Notes: a model not told the origin generated them from the letters alone. Counted from the stretch's first letter, positions 10,295-20,415 are shown. The stretch is 64,000 nucleotides of DNA from Anaerolineaceae bacterium (GCA_030653365.1 JAURZL010000018.1:372001-436000); one strand, 5' to 3'. Program-made: numbers and translations.

Positions 10295-10462
10295 TTACCA
10301 GCTAATTCTTTTGACGTGTGGCAGGGTTACAGCAAGTTGACTGCGACCACGCAAACGTCGTCGTTTTAAAACTGCACGTCCACCCTTAGTCGCCATGCGT
10401 GCTCTGAAGCCATGCACACGAATACGATGTTTTTTCTTCGGTTGGTATGTCCGTTTGGGCAT
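10295..10462 (-). CDS. rpmH: 50S ribosomal protein L34
   Basis: Hand translation: [55 protein letters not shown] (55 aa); absent from the ORF track because of the length cutoff. Confidence 0.97.
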   Translation of the reverse strand: MPKRTYQPKKKHRIRVHGFRARMATKGGRAVLKRRRLRGRSQLAVTLPHVKRISW

Positions 10463-10517
10463 AGATTTTTCCTTTCAAAATTTGATGTGTCCTAAACTAG
10501 AAAACCGACAAGCGATT

Positions 10518-10546
10518 ATTATACCGCAACGATATGCTGCGGTCAA
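10518..10546 (-). promoter_or_regulatory. sigma70-type promoter of the rpmH operon
   Basis: Reverse strand TTGACC-N17-TATAAT. Confidence 0.8.
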
Positions 10547-10686
10547 ACTTGATCGGTGTTTTTCGCAGTCAATTCCAGTTTATTTCTTCAGCAAGAACTT
10601 TAAAAGCCTTGCATTATAATTACTGGTACCTAGATCATGATTTTACCAGAAATTCTTCTGTTTATATAGAATCGGAGATGCTTTCA

Positions 10687-11640
10687 ATGTTTACTCCCCA
10701 TATTACAAATAAGGTTGCGATTGTTGGTATTGGTAATGTTGGAGCCACGCTTGCATATGCATTAACCCTCTCTGGCTTAGCCACGGAAATAGTTTTAATT
10801 GATCGAAATGCATATAAGGCTGAAGGAGAGGCAATGGATTTAATGCACGCTGTCCCTTTGGTACGCCCTACAAAAGTTTATGCTGGAGATTATAAGGATG
10901 TCAAAGGAGCTGCCATCACTGTCGTAACTGCTGGAACCGCCCAAAGGCCAGGTGAAACCAGATTGGATCTGGCTCAAAGAAATACTGATATTTTTAAACA
11001 GATTATCCCGGAAATTGTAAAAAATAATCCCGAAGGATTAATTTTGATCGCCACCAACCCTGTAGATGTTCTGACATACGTATCGATCAAAGTATCAGGT
11101 TTGCCGTCGCAAAGAGTATTTGGTTCTGGAACAATACTAGATACAGCCAGGTTTCGTTACCTTTTATCAAAAAAGTTTGATGTCGATCCAAGATCTGTGC
11201 ATGCGTATATTGTTGGTGAACATGGGGATAGTGAGGTTCCTGTCTGGTCCTTAGCAAATATTGCAGGAATGACCTTGACAGATTATTGTAAAACTAATAA
11301 TTTGGGCTGTAGAGATGATGATCTTACCCAAATTTTTGAACAAACACGCGATGCTGCCTATCATATTATTGAAAGAAAAGGTGCCACCTATTACGCGATC
11401 GGAACAGGATTGGAAAGGATTATTGAAGCTGTTATACGAGATCAAAGTACGGTATTATCAGTTTCCTCATTGATTCAAAATTATTATGATCTTTCTGATG
11501 TATGTTTCTCATTACCAACTGTTATTGACCGCGGTGGCATTGAACGGGTTTTAAAATTGAAATTAGATGATGAAGAAAAAAATGGATTGATCAATTCAGC
11601 TGCCATACTTAAAAACACAATCAAAAATTTAATTTTTTAA
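10687..11640 (+). CDS. ldh: L-lactate dehydrogenase (LDH/MDH family)
   Basis: KVAIVGIGNVGATLAYALTLSGLATEIVLIDRN...TAGTAQRPGETRLDLAQRN...VFGSGTILDTARFR...VGEHGDSEVPVWS; start uncertain (10678 or 10687). Confidence 0.9.
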   Translation: MFTPHITNKVAIVGIGNVGATLAYALTLSGLATEIVLIDRNAYKAEGEAMDLMHAVPLVRPTKVYAGDYKDVKGAAITVVTAGTAQRPGETRLDLAQRNTDIFKQIIPEIVKNNPEGLILIATNPVDVLTYVSIKVSGLPSQRVFGSGTILDTARFRYLLSKKFDVDPRSVHAYIVGEHGDSEVPVWSLANIAGMTLTDYCKTNNLGCRDDDLTQIFEQTRDAAYHIIERKGATYYAIGTGLERIIEAVIRDQSTVLSVSSLIQNYYDLSDVCFSLPTVIDRGGIERVLKLKLDDEEKNGLINSAAILKNTIKNLIF

Positions 11641-11673
11641 TGTTCTTAAGTACCATTTCATCTTGGTAGACAA

Positions 11674-11710
11674 GGTGTTTTTGGTTAACACAAACCAGCC
11701 AAAATCAACC
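11674..11710 (+). repeat. dispersed hairpin element, copy A
   Basis: CAAGGTGTTTTTGGTTAACACAAACCAGCCAAAATCAACCGTTAACC; shares CAAGGTGTTTTTGG exactly with copy B. Confidence 0.5.
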
Positions 11711-11840
11711 GTTAACCGCGATTTTTTGAGATGCTTCAATCAAATCCAATCAATCGTTTTTCCTATTCTTGCTTTTTGGGAACATTTCTAAGGCCTTCAT
11801 CGTCTCTATTATGTACCACTATATTATTAAGGAGTAAGAA

Positions 11841-12809
11841 ATGAGAAATTTAAAAGTATTTATAGGTATTATATTGATTGCATTTTTAGCCGCCTGCAGT
11901 ATTCCCGGCACATCACCAACAGTATCACCAGAAGACATACAGAAAGCTTTAGATGCCATCCGCACCGAAGTAGCCCAAACAATGGCTGCTGAAATTGAAA
12001 AAGGTGTAACATCCACAACTGGGCCAGAGCTCCCGACATTAGCTCCTACGGCAACTTTGATGCCAACTGAAATACCATTGCCATCATCAACCCCGCTTCC
12101 GACAGCTACTCAGATCGTGTTACCAACAGCAATTCCAGCAACACCAACGGCGACAGCAACTGATATTCCCAAAGCGATTATCACCGTCATTGGTGTGGAA
12201 AAGAATACTGCAGTGACAGTTCAGGCTGATATTTTCCCAGCTAACCAGGTTTTCAAAATTCGGGTAGGTCCTTTTGATACTTTCTTCAAAGATGCCGTGG
12301 AAGTTGGAACAATCAATTCTGGAAATGGTGGATCATTCAAATTCACTGTGCTTCTACCTGGTCAGGTAAAAGATGTTGAAAGAATTACTGTTCGTTTGGA
12401 TAGTGCAGCTGGAGTATTTGCATACAACTACTTCAAAAATGAAACAAGTGGCACAATCCCGGCAGTTGCAACACCTGTAACCAGCTCAATCTGTGAAGTG
12501 TCTGTTTCACCAGCTTTATCTACAGTAATGAAACCAGGTTATGATTTCGATGCAGTTTGGACAGTGAAAAATATCAGTGGAAAAACCTGGGAATTGGGTA
12601 CAACAGACTACAAGTATGTCAGAGGTACAGAATTACATAAGTATGAGAAATTCTTTGATCTCAACGAGGTTGTAAAGTCAGGCGATTCAGTAAAAATCAG
12701 GATAGATATGCTCGCCCCAATTACAGTTGGCACTTACACCACCAATTGGGCTGTAGTTCAGGGAAGCACAATTATTTGTAACCTGCCACTAACAATCATT
12801 GTGAAATAA
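11841..12809 (+). CDS. lipoprotein with Pro/Thr linker and C-terminal NBR1-Ig-like domain
   Basis: Lipobox FLAACS, PT-rich linker, CEVSVSPALSTVMKPGYDFDAVWTVKNISGKTWELGTTDYKYVRG...GTYTTNWAVVQG. Confidence 0.8.
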   Translation: MRNLKVFIGIILIAFLAACSIPGTSPTVSPEDIQKALDAIRTEVAQTMAAEIEKGVTSTTGPELPTLAPTATLMPTEIPLPSSTPLPTATQIVLPTAIPATPTATATDIPKAIITVIGVEKNTAVTVQADIFPANQVFKIRVGPFDTFFKDAVEVGTINSGNGGSFKFTVLLPGQVKDVERITVRLDSAAGVFAYNYFKNETSGTIPAVATPVTSSICEVSVSPALSTVMKPGYDFDAVWTVKNISGKTWELGTTDYKYVRGTELHKYEKFFDLNEVVKSGDSVKIRIDMLAPITVGTYTTNWAVVQGSTIICNLPLTIIVK

Positions 12810-12894
12810 ATTTCTTGGAATATTAAAGAGGCTGACCCAAAAGTAAAGAGGTCAGCCTCTTTTCAAATTAAAGAAGGTTTAATACAATTAGGGG

Positions 12895-14451
12895 ATGAAA
12901 AAGAACAATGTAACATTCAAAGAATACCAAATGGGACAACCCATGTTGTTACCACCGAATCTAGAAGAACTCATACCTGAAAAGCACTTAGTAAGGGTAA
13001 TCAATCGGGTGGTAGAAGAGATGGATCTAAGTGAGATCATAAGTGGGTACAAGGGAGGTGGAACCAGCAGTTATCATCCTAAGATGTTACTGAAATTGAT
13101 CGTATACGCTTATGCCGAGAAAAACTATTCTGGGCGCCAAATAGCCAAAGCGATCCGTGAAAACATAAACTACATGTGGTTAAGTGGCGGGAATCGACCG
13201 GATTTTCGGACAATAAATCGCTTTCGGGGAGAGAGATTGAAAGGAAAGATCCAGGCAGTATTTACAGAAGTATTGGAATATTTAATTGAACACAAATTCA
13301 TCAAATTAGAGAATTACTTTGTAGATGGAACAAAGATAGAAGCGAATGCAAATCGTTATAGTTTTGCCTGGAAGAAGAGTACTCAGAAATACAAGAAAAA
13401 CTTACAAGCCAAAGTAAAAGAACTATTTGTTGAGATCGATAAAATCAATGCGGCTGAAGAAGCGGAATATGGGGATCGCGATTTGGAAGAATTGGGGGAA
13501 GAAAGTGAAATTGACACAGAGAAACTGAAAGACCTGGCAAAGAGATTAAGCAAAAAACTGGAAGAAGAACCTGCAAACAAAAAACTAAAAAAGAGCTTGA
13601 AGAAACTGAAGAGTGATTTCATTCCACGGATGGAGAAGTATGAAAATTATGAGAAAGTAATTGGAAAACGCAATAGCTTCTCTAAAACCGATCATGATGC
13701 AACCTTTATGCGTATGAAAGATGACCATATGAGAAATCGGTCCTTGAAACCTGGATATAACGTGCAGATTGGAACAGAGAACCAATTTATTGTCGGGTAC
13801 AGTCTCCATCAAGTTTCAACAGATAGTTCAACTTTGCCAGAACATTTACGCCAAGTAAAAGAGAATCTAGGAGTGCTCCCGAAGACATTGATCGCAGATG
13901 CTGGATATGGGAGTGAAGAGAATTACTTATTATTAGAGAACGAAGAGATTGAAGCGTATGTCAAATACAATACTTTTTATAAAGAGAGTAAGAAAAAACG
14001 AAAAGGGAATGAAAAGGATAGGTATTTAGCACGGAATTTTCATTATGATGAAGAAAATAATGTATTTATTTGCCCAGAAAATAAGTGCCTGCTATATGAA
14101 GGCCAAAAGCGGGTTAGGACAGATGCTGGCTTCCTAACCGAAAGGAAAACCTATCGTTGTCATGATTGTGGAGATTGTGCGGTACGTGACTTATGTACTC
14201 AATCTAATTATGGTCGCAGTATACAATACAGCCACCGATTAACCAACTTTCGGAAAAAAGCTTTTGAAAGATTGAATTCCGAAGTAGGGAGGAAGCTAAG
14301 AAAACTGCGATATCCTGAGGTGGAAGCAGTATTTGGATTGATTAAGTGGAATAAAAAATTCCGTAGATTCAATCTCAGGGGTTTAGAAAAGGTTACAGTA
14401 GAGTGGGGGTTGGTCAGTATTGCACATAATATAGCAAAAATAGCGGCTTGA
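12895..14451 (+). CDS. IS1182-family transposase
   Basis: KNNVTFKEYQMGQPMLLPPNLEELIPEKHLVRVINRVVEEMDL...YHPKMLLKLIVYAYAEKNYSGRQIAKAIRENINYMWLSGGNRPDFRTINRFR...YFVDGTKIEANANRYSF. Confidence 0.93.
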   Translation: MKKNNVTFKEYQMGQPMLLPPNLEELIPEKHLVRVINRVVEEMDLSEIISGYKGGGTSSYHPKMLLKLIVYAYAEKNYSGRQIAKAIRENINYMWLSGGNRPDFRTINRFRGERLKGKIQAVFTEVLEYLIEHKFIKLENYFVDGTKIEANANRYSFAWKKSTQKYKKNLQAKVKELFVEIDKINAAEEAEYGDRDLEELGEESEIDTEKLKDLAKRLSKKLEEEPANKKLKKSLKKLKSDFIPRMEKYENYEKVIGKRNSFSKTDHDATFMRMKDDHMRNRSLKPGYNVQIGTENQFIVGYSLHQVSTDSSTLPEHLRQVKENLGVLPKTLIADAGYGSEENYLLLENEEIEAYVKYNTFYKESKKKRKGNEKDRYLARNFHYDEENNVFICPENKCLLYEGQKRVRTDAGFLTERKTYRCHDCGDCAVRDLCTQSNYGRSIQYSHRLTNFRKKAFERLNSEVGRKLRKLRYPEVEAVFGLIKWNKKFRRFNLRGLEKVTVEWGLVSIAHNIAKIAA

Positions 14452-14467
14452 AAACCGCTATTTTTTT
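14435..14467 (+). terminator. rho-independent terminator overlapping the transposase stop codon
   Basis: AATAGCGG-cttgaaaa-CCGCTATTTTTTT. Confidence 0.8.
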
Positions 14468-14641
14468 GTCTCAATTTGTAAATATTGATTTGTTGAGGTT
14501 TTTGACTACTTAATTTGATGCTTTTGAGTCAACCTCTTTAATTTAACAGTCATCCGAATTAATGATTTGGATAAAAATCTTTTTAATTGATGTAAATAAA
14601 GCAGATAAAATCTTATGCAATTCTATATTAATTATAAAGAA

Positions 14642-16105
14642 TTATTCAGCTGAAATTGAATCAACACCATAGTATTCAGCAGCGCAAATATTTATCCAAT
14701 GAGTTGAATTAGTATTTATATCTTCTAATCCCAAAATATTAATTGGTATCATCATAACAATTAGATCTGTTTCCCCAGATAATATTTTTTCTTTAATTTG
14801 GAATTCACGTTCCTCCCAGCTAATTGCATATTTAACTGCTTCTGGCCTTTGGAGATAGACTTGTCGAGCTTCAAAAATTGGAACTGCTACTAAAAAATAT
14901 AAAATGTAGAAACCAATAATTAAAGAGAGAGTCTTTTTGTGATTTTCATTTATTGTGACAATTTCTATGAAAAATAGCCCAATAATTATTGAAACAAAAT
15001 TTATTAAAAACACTAATAAAAAAGTTGGAAAAATTAATACTCTGGTTTCCGGAGCTTGTGCTGTCACCCAAGTAGATGGAAGAAAGCAGACAAATATCAG
15101 GATTAATAATCCAGAAATAATCATGAAAGAAAATTTTATAACTTGATTAAATAATATTTCTTTTCCAAAATAAAAATGTTTCCTAACAAAATACGTCATG
15201 AGAATCAATAATGAACTGATTGGCCAAATAATATTTATGTTTTTTACAAACCATAAGACTAGATATTTAAAAAAATATCTGAAAGAATTATATAGAAAAA
15301 TCAGCAATCCTTGATTTGGAAGAAGTTGCCTTAATCTGATTTCATTTCCAGGTGCTGACACCATAATTACTAAGCCGATGATTGACCCGATTAATGCAAC
15401 CATCCACAAATTTTTTATTGATAAAAATCTTTGTTTTATAGACAAAACAAGGATAATCATACATAGTAAAACAATCTGTAAAACAGATAACACCTCTGAA
15501 AATCCACTTCCTACAAACGCCAGGAAAAATATAAATAGACCAACAAGCAAATTGGCAATCCAATGTTGAAAAGGAAATTTTTTTCTAAATAAAATAATTA
15601 GTCCAAATAGAAAAAAAACAAAATTAATGGGGAAAAGGTAGGTAACCGCACCTGTCATCCAATATAAATTCTGTCCAATATTTGGTAAAGTAAAAAATGT
15701 TGTGAAAATAATACCAACCGATATTAATAAAGATAAAATTCGGCGATTAATAATTTGGAAATTTTTAATTATGGAGTAGAACAGAAAATAACCCGAAATT
15801 AAAATCATGAATATGAAAATCGTTGGTAGATACTTAATAATATTTGAATCAAACAATTCAAAGATTGACACAAAGAAGGTAAATGAAACCCGACCAGTCC
15901 AATTGTTATACCAAAATGATTGTGCTGGCCAAAAACCTAATGTAGCAAGCTTTCCCGAAGTGCAATAATCATCTGCGATGTAGCGTGAAAAACTACCTAT
16001 ATAGCCATGCATCATAATTGCAATGAAAAAAGTCAGGATCAATAAAACCATGATAGAAAAAAATAAAATATGTTTTTTGCGTAACAGGTCAAGATCAATA
16101 TTCAT
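14642..16105 (-). CDS. polytopic membrane protein (DUF6056-like, glycosyltransferase-C-like)
   Basis: Many TM helices; N-terminal YIADDYCTSGKLATLGFWPAQSFWYNNWTGRVS motif. Confidence 0.7.
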   Translation of the reverse strand: MNIDLDLLRKKHILFFSIMVLLILTFFIAIMMHGYIGSFSRYIADDYCTSGKLATLGFWPAQSFWYNNWTGRVSFTFFVSIFELFDSNIIKYLPTIFIFMILISGYFLFYSIIKNFQIINRRILSLLISVGIIFTTFFTLPNIGQNLYWMTGAVTYLFPINFVFFLFGLIILFRKKFPFQHWIANLLVGLFIFFLAFVGSGFSEVLSVLQIVLLCMIILVLSIKQRFLSIKNLWMVALIGSIIGLVIMVSAPGNEIRLRQLLPNQGLLIFLYNSFRYFFKYLVLWFVKNINIIWPISSLLILMTYFVRKHFYFGKEILFNQVIKFSFMIISGLLILIFVCFLPSTWVTAQAPETRVLIFPTFLLVFLINFVSIIIGLFFIEIVTINENHKKTLSLIIGFYILYFLVAVPIFEARQVYLQRPEAVKYAISWEEREFQIKEKILSGETDLIVMMIPINILGLEDINTNSTHWINICAAEYYGVDSISAE

Positions 16106-16303
16106 TTAATTATCAGTTAATTGGTTTTTTTTATGTTATCCGGTATTGATTCATTTGTAAAAATCTGACGATAAGATTAATAATTTTAGAAATTTTTTAT
16201 CCCTCAATATTATACATGTATCAGGAAACGAATTTTTTTTGGGATTGGATATTTTTATATGTTCACAATGCAAATTTTGTGTCATTCTATTTTTAGTGGT
16301 CAA

Positions 16304-16338
16304 GGTGTTTTTGGAGGTGATTCTCATCAAAAACATCC
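16304..16338 (+). repeat. dispersed hairpin element, copy B
   Basis: GGTGTTTTTGGAGGTGATTCTCATCAAAAACATCC; outer stem GGTGTTTTTG/CAAAAACATCC plus inner GGA-GGTGAT-TCT. Confidence 0.55.
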
Positions 16339-16349
16339 ACTAACCCAAT

Positions 16350-17648
16350 TTATTGAGGTGAAACATTTTTTTTATTTTCAATTTTCCCCCAAAGTCCATG
16401 ACTGGAAAAGCGCTGAATTTTAACATGATTGATTTGGTTCGCCAGGTTTCCAGGCGAATTAGTGGCTATGCGCAAATTATTTCCAGTGAGACCTTTCATC
16501 AACCATCTTCCTTCAGGTAAATCCTCACCACTCTCCCATAAGACTTCTACTGTTTTGCCCAGATATGCGAATTGGTAATTGTGTGTCATCTCAGCAAAAA
16601 CTGCTCGCATTGCTGCAGATCGTTGCTTGCGGACAACTTTTGAAATTTGATTCTCATAGTTGGCTGCCGCAGTTCCCGGACGGGCTGAAAATGGGAAAAT
16701 ATGTCCACCAGTAAAATTTATCTTCTTAACAAAATTCATTGATTCCTCGAAAAATTCATCACTTTCTCCGGGAAATCCAACAATCATATCCGTGGTGATC
16801 GCCATTTCAGGGATAACTGCTCTGGCATCCTGCACAATTTGCATATATTTTTCAGGGGTAGTTTTACGAGCCATTTGCTTGAGAATAGTCCCTGACCCGG
16901 ATTGGAGAGGCAAATGGAGATGGGGACAAAGCCTTGCATCTTCCCAAAGACTGAAGAAATTTTCTCCCAAATCCCATGGTTCAAGGGAAGATAACCGCAA
17001 TCGGGATACTGATGTGTCTTTTAAAATCAATTCAATCAGATCACGTAAATGGGTTTTATGATCAAAATCCTTACCCCATGAGCCCAGATGGACGCCGGTT
17101 AACACAATCTCTTTAACACCACCATCCAGGGCACTCTTAACATCATACATAATTTCCGCTAAAGTTCGACTGACCCCCTTACCCCGCGCTACCTTTGTGA
17201 TACAAAAAGTACAAAAATTATCACAGCCGTCCTGTACCTTTAAGAAAGCTCTTGTACGCAAATGTTCTCCTGGCAAAGGTTCACGGGCAATTGGTTCAAG
17301 ATCAAAAATCAATGGCGTAATTTTCAAATAATCTGAAACAAGGCTGTCTTTATTTTCATTTAATACAACATTTTCAACACCAGGTAAATTTAATGCTGCA
17401 TGTGGCTCCAAAGTAGCCCAACAACCAGTTGCTATAATTTGGCCAGCACCTTTTTTTGCTGCCTGACGAATCTTTTGACGGGAATCCGATGCAGCTGCAC
17501 TGGTCACAGCACAGGTATTAACAATAACCAGATCTGCATGGGTTGGATCTGCAACAACATCATGACCTGCCTGCCTGAATTGGGCAGCCATAATTTCAAT
17601 TTCACTCTGGTTTAAGCGGCAACCAATCGTATCAAAAAAAACTTTCAT
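16350..17648 (-). CDS. mtaB: tRNA (N6-threonylcarbamoyladenosine-C2)-methylthiotransferase MtaB
   Basis: MKVFFDTIGCRLNQSEIE, radical SAM CxxxCxxC DGCDNFCTFCITKVARGKGVSR, GFPGESDEFFEES. Confidence 0.92.
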   Translation of the reverse strand: MKVFFDTIGCRLNQSEIEIMAAQFRQAGHDVVADPTHADLVIVNTCAVTSAAASDSRQKIRQAAKKGAGQIIATGCWATLEPHAALNLPGVENVVLNENKDSLVSDYLKITPLIFDLEPIAREPLPGEHLRTRAFLKVQDGCDNFCTFCITKVARGKGVSRTLAEIMYDVKSALDGGVKEIVLTGVHLGSWGKDFDHKTHLRDLIELILKDTSVSRLRLSSLEPWDLGENFFSLWEDARLCPHLHLPLQSGSGTILKQMARKTTPEKYMQIVQDARAVIPEMAITTDMIVGFPGESDEFFEESMNFVKKINFTGGHIFPFSARPGTAAANYENQISKVVRKQRSAAMRAVFAEMTHNYQFAYLGKTVEVLWESGEDLPEGRWLMKGLTGNNLRIATNSPGNLANQINHVKIQRFSSHGLWGKIENKKNVSPQ

Positions 17649-17664
17649 ACCACCATAATCAACA

Positions 17665-18336
17665 TTAAGGCTGAAAGACTGTTAAATTATCAAAGAAGAT
17701 ATCAACTCCGGGTTCATCAAAACTGCCGGCAATTAAACCAACTTCTCCATTAATAAAACCATCATCCGTAATTGAAAATTGATTTTCTCCATTAATATCA
17801 AAACTTAACTGATTTCCTTCGCAAATTACCGATAAATTATTTATAGCTCTGCCTTTATTAACAGAAGAAGCAAATTCCATAGATTGGTCATTTATTAACT
17901 GATATATCCCTTCTTCTACTTTAATAATTCCAGCATACCCGTCACTGCTGATAACAAAAGCATAAAAGTTTTTATCATCCTGCATTCTGCAAATGACCCC
18001 ATAGGAATTATTATCGGGACCATCAATCTTTATGGCTTCGACTTCAATACGAACATCCTGAAATTGGTAACCTGGAGTAGACCAAAAGTCCAAATTGGAT
18101 TTATCAATATAAAAACGCAACCCATCCACCTGATAGATTACAAACGAACCATCCTGGTTCCATGTTTTCCAGCCACTTTCAGAACTAGAAAATGTGTCAC
18201 TCAAAAGAACTGATCCAGGTAATGGAACTTCCGTCTCCCTGGTTGGAATAAGATCCAACACTGAACACGCAGTTAATGACAACAAAACTAAAATTGAAAA
18301 TATAATGTTTTTCATCAATATCGATAATTTTAACAT
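17665..18336 (-). CDS. lipoprotein with a LamG/DUF1080-like beta-sandwich domain
   Basis: Lipobox LSLTACS; LLSDTFSSSESGWKTW...YGVICRMQDDKNFYAFVISSDGYAGI...GLIAGSFDEPGVDIFFDNLTVFQP. Confidence 0.75.
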   Translation of the reverse strand: MLKLSILMKNIIFSILVLLSLTACSVLDLIPTRETEVPLPGSVLLSDTFSSSESGWKTWNQDGSFVIYQVDGLRFYIDKSNLDFWSTPGYQFQDVRIEVEAIKIDGPDNNSYGVICRMQDDKNFYAFVISSDGYAGIIKVEEGIYQLINDQSMEFASSVNKGRAINNLSVICEGNQLSFDINGENQFSITDDGFINGEVGLIAGSFDEPGVDIFFDNLTVFQP

Positions 18337-18350
18337 GATTTGTCCACATT

Positions 18351-19748
18351 TTATGGGCTTAAGAAATTTCTTGCTAGCCTGATGATTTCTTTACTTTCTG
18401 AAAACTCAATACTGCGATTAAGAAAATAGGCAGCTAATTCCTTTTTGTCTTGAAGGACAAAAAGCTGACCGAGATGTAAATTTACAATATCAGATTCAGG
18501 GGCTATTTCATATGCCAGCGTCAAAAATCTTTCTGCTGAAGTGTAATCATCTAACAATAAGAACAACCAGCCAATTACATCGTTTGCTTCCCAATTTTGA
18601 TCATCAATTATAAGAGCTTGCCGGGCTGCTGGTAAACCAATCGCTTGGATCTCAATACGGAAGTCACCACAAAAACGGGCAAGCGTTATCCAATTATATG
18701 CATTGCTTGGATCAACTTCCACTGCATTTATGAAAGCCTGCAATGCTTTGTCTAAATTACCAGAGGAAATATATGTATTGCCAAGCTCTTGTTGCCAGAC
18801 TGGTTGATCGGGTTCTTCGTCAGTCAGGGACTGGTATATTTCCAAACTTTTCACAATATCATTTTGAGATCGCCAGTAGGAAGCCAGATATGCTCTTGCA
18901 ATTTTTGATTGGGGTGATAAGGTTAATGCTTTTTCGAGTGCAAAATACCCATTTTCCCCGGTATTTGTTAAGGCATTACCATAAAAAGCCCAACCTTCTG
19001 CATATTCAGGATCCAGACGGGTTGCATTAGCGTATGCAACCACAGCATAATTCCATTGATTTATTTTTGAAAAAATATTCCCTGCCAAAATCAATTGATA
19101 TACAGGATTTTCATTCTCCAAAATCAATTCCAGGTCGCCAGAAATTGTTTGTAGTTTACCGTTCTTAATGCTTAATAGTGTTTTTTGTGCTGCGCTGGGA
19201 TCAAAAATCACCTGGGATAATAGCAAAGGAGTAACCATTTCGGTACTTTCGGGGAAGAGCTGTTGCCATTTTAATAATGTCAGATAGGCTCCATACCAAT
19301 CATTTGCAGATTGTTGAATTTGAACCAATTCTTGAAAATCATCTTCTTTGATGTCAGACACCTCAAGAATTCCTTGCCAGGTTGAATATGCATCCTCTAG
19401 CTGATTGGTGTTCCAAAGTGCATTACCAAGCATTATTTTTTGTTTGGCAGATAATGGCTGCAAAATTTCTACTTGTTTAAAGGAATAAATCGATCCCAAA
19501 AAATCATTTTGTTTATATTGATCTTCAGCTAATTGTTGCCATAAAGGAGACTGCCATGGTTGATGTCGTAATATAACAAAAGCATTCTCCGTCCAAATGT
19601 TACTCTGAGTTGTGTTTTTGTTTTGGTTCAATTGTTGCCAAAAACTTTCGATTGATTTTGAATAAGGAGTTAAATCCATAGAAATGGCAACAATTAATGG
19701 CAAAATGATGATGTAAAAAGAATTTATAAGATTATCAAATTTTTTCAT
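18351..19748 (-). CDS. tetratricopeptide repeat protein with N-terminal TM/signal
   Basis: TPR units such as AEGWAFYGNALTNTGENGYFALEKALTLSPQS and PVWQQELGNTYISSGNLDKALQAFINAVEVDPSNAYNW. Confidence 0.85.
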   Translation of the reverse strand: MKKFDNLINSFYIIILPLIVAISMDLTPYSKSIESFWQQLNQNKNTTQSNIWTENAFVILRHQPWQSPLWQQLAEDQYKQNDFLGSIYSFKQVEILQPLSAKQKIMLGNALWNTNQLEDAYSTWQGILEVSDIKEDDFQELVQIQQSANDWYGAYLTLLKWQQLFPESTEMVTPLLLSQVIFDPSAAQKTLLSIKNGKLQTISGDLELILENENPVYQLILAGNIFSKINQWNYAVVAYANATRLDPEYAEGWAFYGNALTNTGENGYFALEKALTLSPQSKIARAYLASYWRSQNDIVKSLEIYQSLTDEEPDQPVWQQELGNTYISSGNLDKALQAFINAVEVDPSNAYNWITLARFCGDFRIEIQAIGLPAARQALIIDDQNWEANDVIGWLFLLLDDYTSAERFLTLAYEIAPESDIVNLHLGQLFVLQDKKELAAYFLNRSIEFSESKEIIRLARNFLSP

Positions 19749-19772
19749 AGAAGATGAAAACCGTATCTGGTT

Positions 19773-20414
19773 TTAGCGGCCAAACCAGATGAGAAAAAGA
19801 CTCGCATATTCTGCTAATGTTTGCCGCCACCCCTCAGAAGATAAGTACCAGGTCAATGGCCTGTACCAGCTATCCTCAACCGGATGAACCAGAACTTTGA
19901 TATCTGTATCAAAAAATTCATGATCAAAAATTATCATCGTTCGGCGTGTATGGTATGGGGCTGTGATCACTAAGATTGATTTAATATTTCGTTTTTGGGC
20001 TAAAATCTTAATCGCCCTTGCTTCTTCTAAAGTCGATGAAGCTTCACCTTCTGTAAACAACATTGAATCAGCCGGGACTCCTCCCTCCATAGCAATTCGC
20101 ATGAGCATTTCACTATATGTGCGTCCTTCCCCTATGTCCTCTGTATGAGTTTTAGTTATGACAAAATATTTTCCATAGCTTTGTTTATACCATTTTACAG
20201 CTTCTAAAATCCGGTCACCTTCGTCTCCACTGAGAACAACAATTGCATCCACCGGTTTGACCCGATCCCCAACATTCAAATAAGAAGCCGCTCCTACCAT
20301 ACTAAACCAAATGGCGACCAAAATAAGAAGTATCACCAGGAAAAAGATCAGGCATCCATGCAAAAATGATCTAGATTTTGAAGGTGGAGAGCTGTTAAAA
20401 GTTTGATCGTTCAT
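19773..20414 (-). CDS. YdcF/SanA/ElyC family (DUF218) protein
   Basis: DAIVVLSGDEGDRILEAVKWYKQ...STLEEARAIKILAQKRNIKSILVITAPYHTRRTMIIFDHEF. Confidence 0.88.
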   Translation of the reverse strand: MNDQTFNSSPPSKSRSFLHGCLIFFLVILLILVAIWFSMVGAASYLNVGDRVKPVDAIVVLSGDEGDRILEAVKWYKQSYGKYFVITKTHTEDIGEGRTYSEMLMRIAMEGGVPADSMLFTEGEASSTLEEARAIKILAQKRNIKSILVITAPYHTRRTMIIFDHEFFDTDIKVLVHPVEDSWYRPLTWYLSSEGWRQTLAEYASLFLIWFGR

Positions 20415-20415
20415 G

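Larger units (their letters stand above)
12827..14537 (+). mobile_element. complete IS1182-family-like insertion sequence (about 1.71 kb)
   Basis: Imperfect terminal inverted repeats AGAGGCTGACCCAAAAGTA / AGAGGTTGACTCAAAAGCA flanked by TTAA on both sides (12823-12826, 14538-14541), with an intact transposase inside. Confidence 0.88.

Noticed and set aside
10553-10570. CGGTGTTTTTCGC resembles the start of the hairpin element
   Set aside because: Only about 9 nt shared, no loop or right arm
10534-10686. Upstream extension of the ldh ORF
   Set aside because: The N-terminal extension has no LDH similarity and overlaps the rpmH promoter; start at 10678/10687 preferred
13383-13622. Ser-rich antisense ORF inside the transposase
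   Set aside because: Product of Lys/Glu-rich codons read in reverse; the sense transposase explains the region
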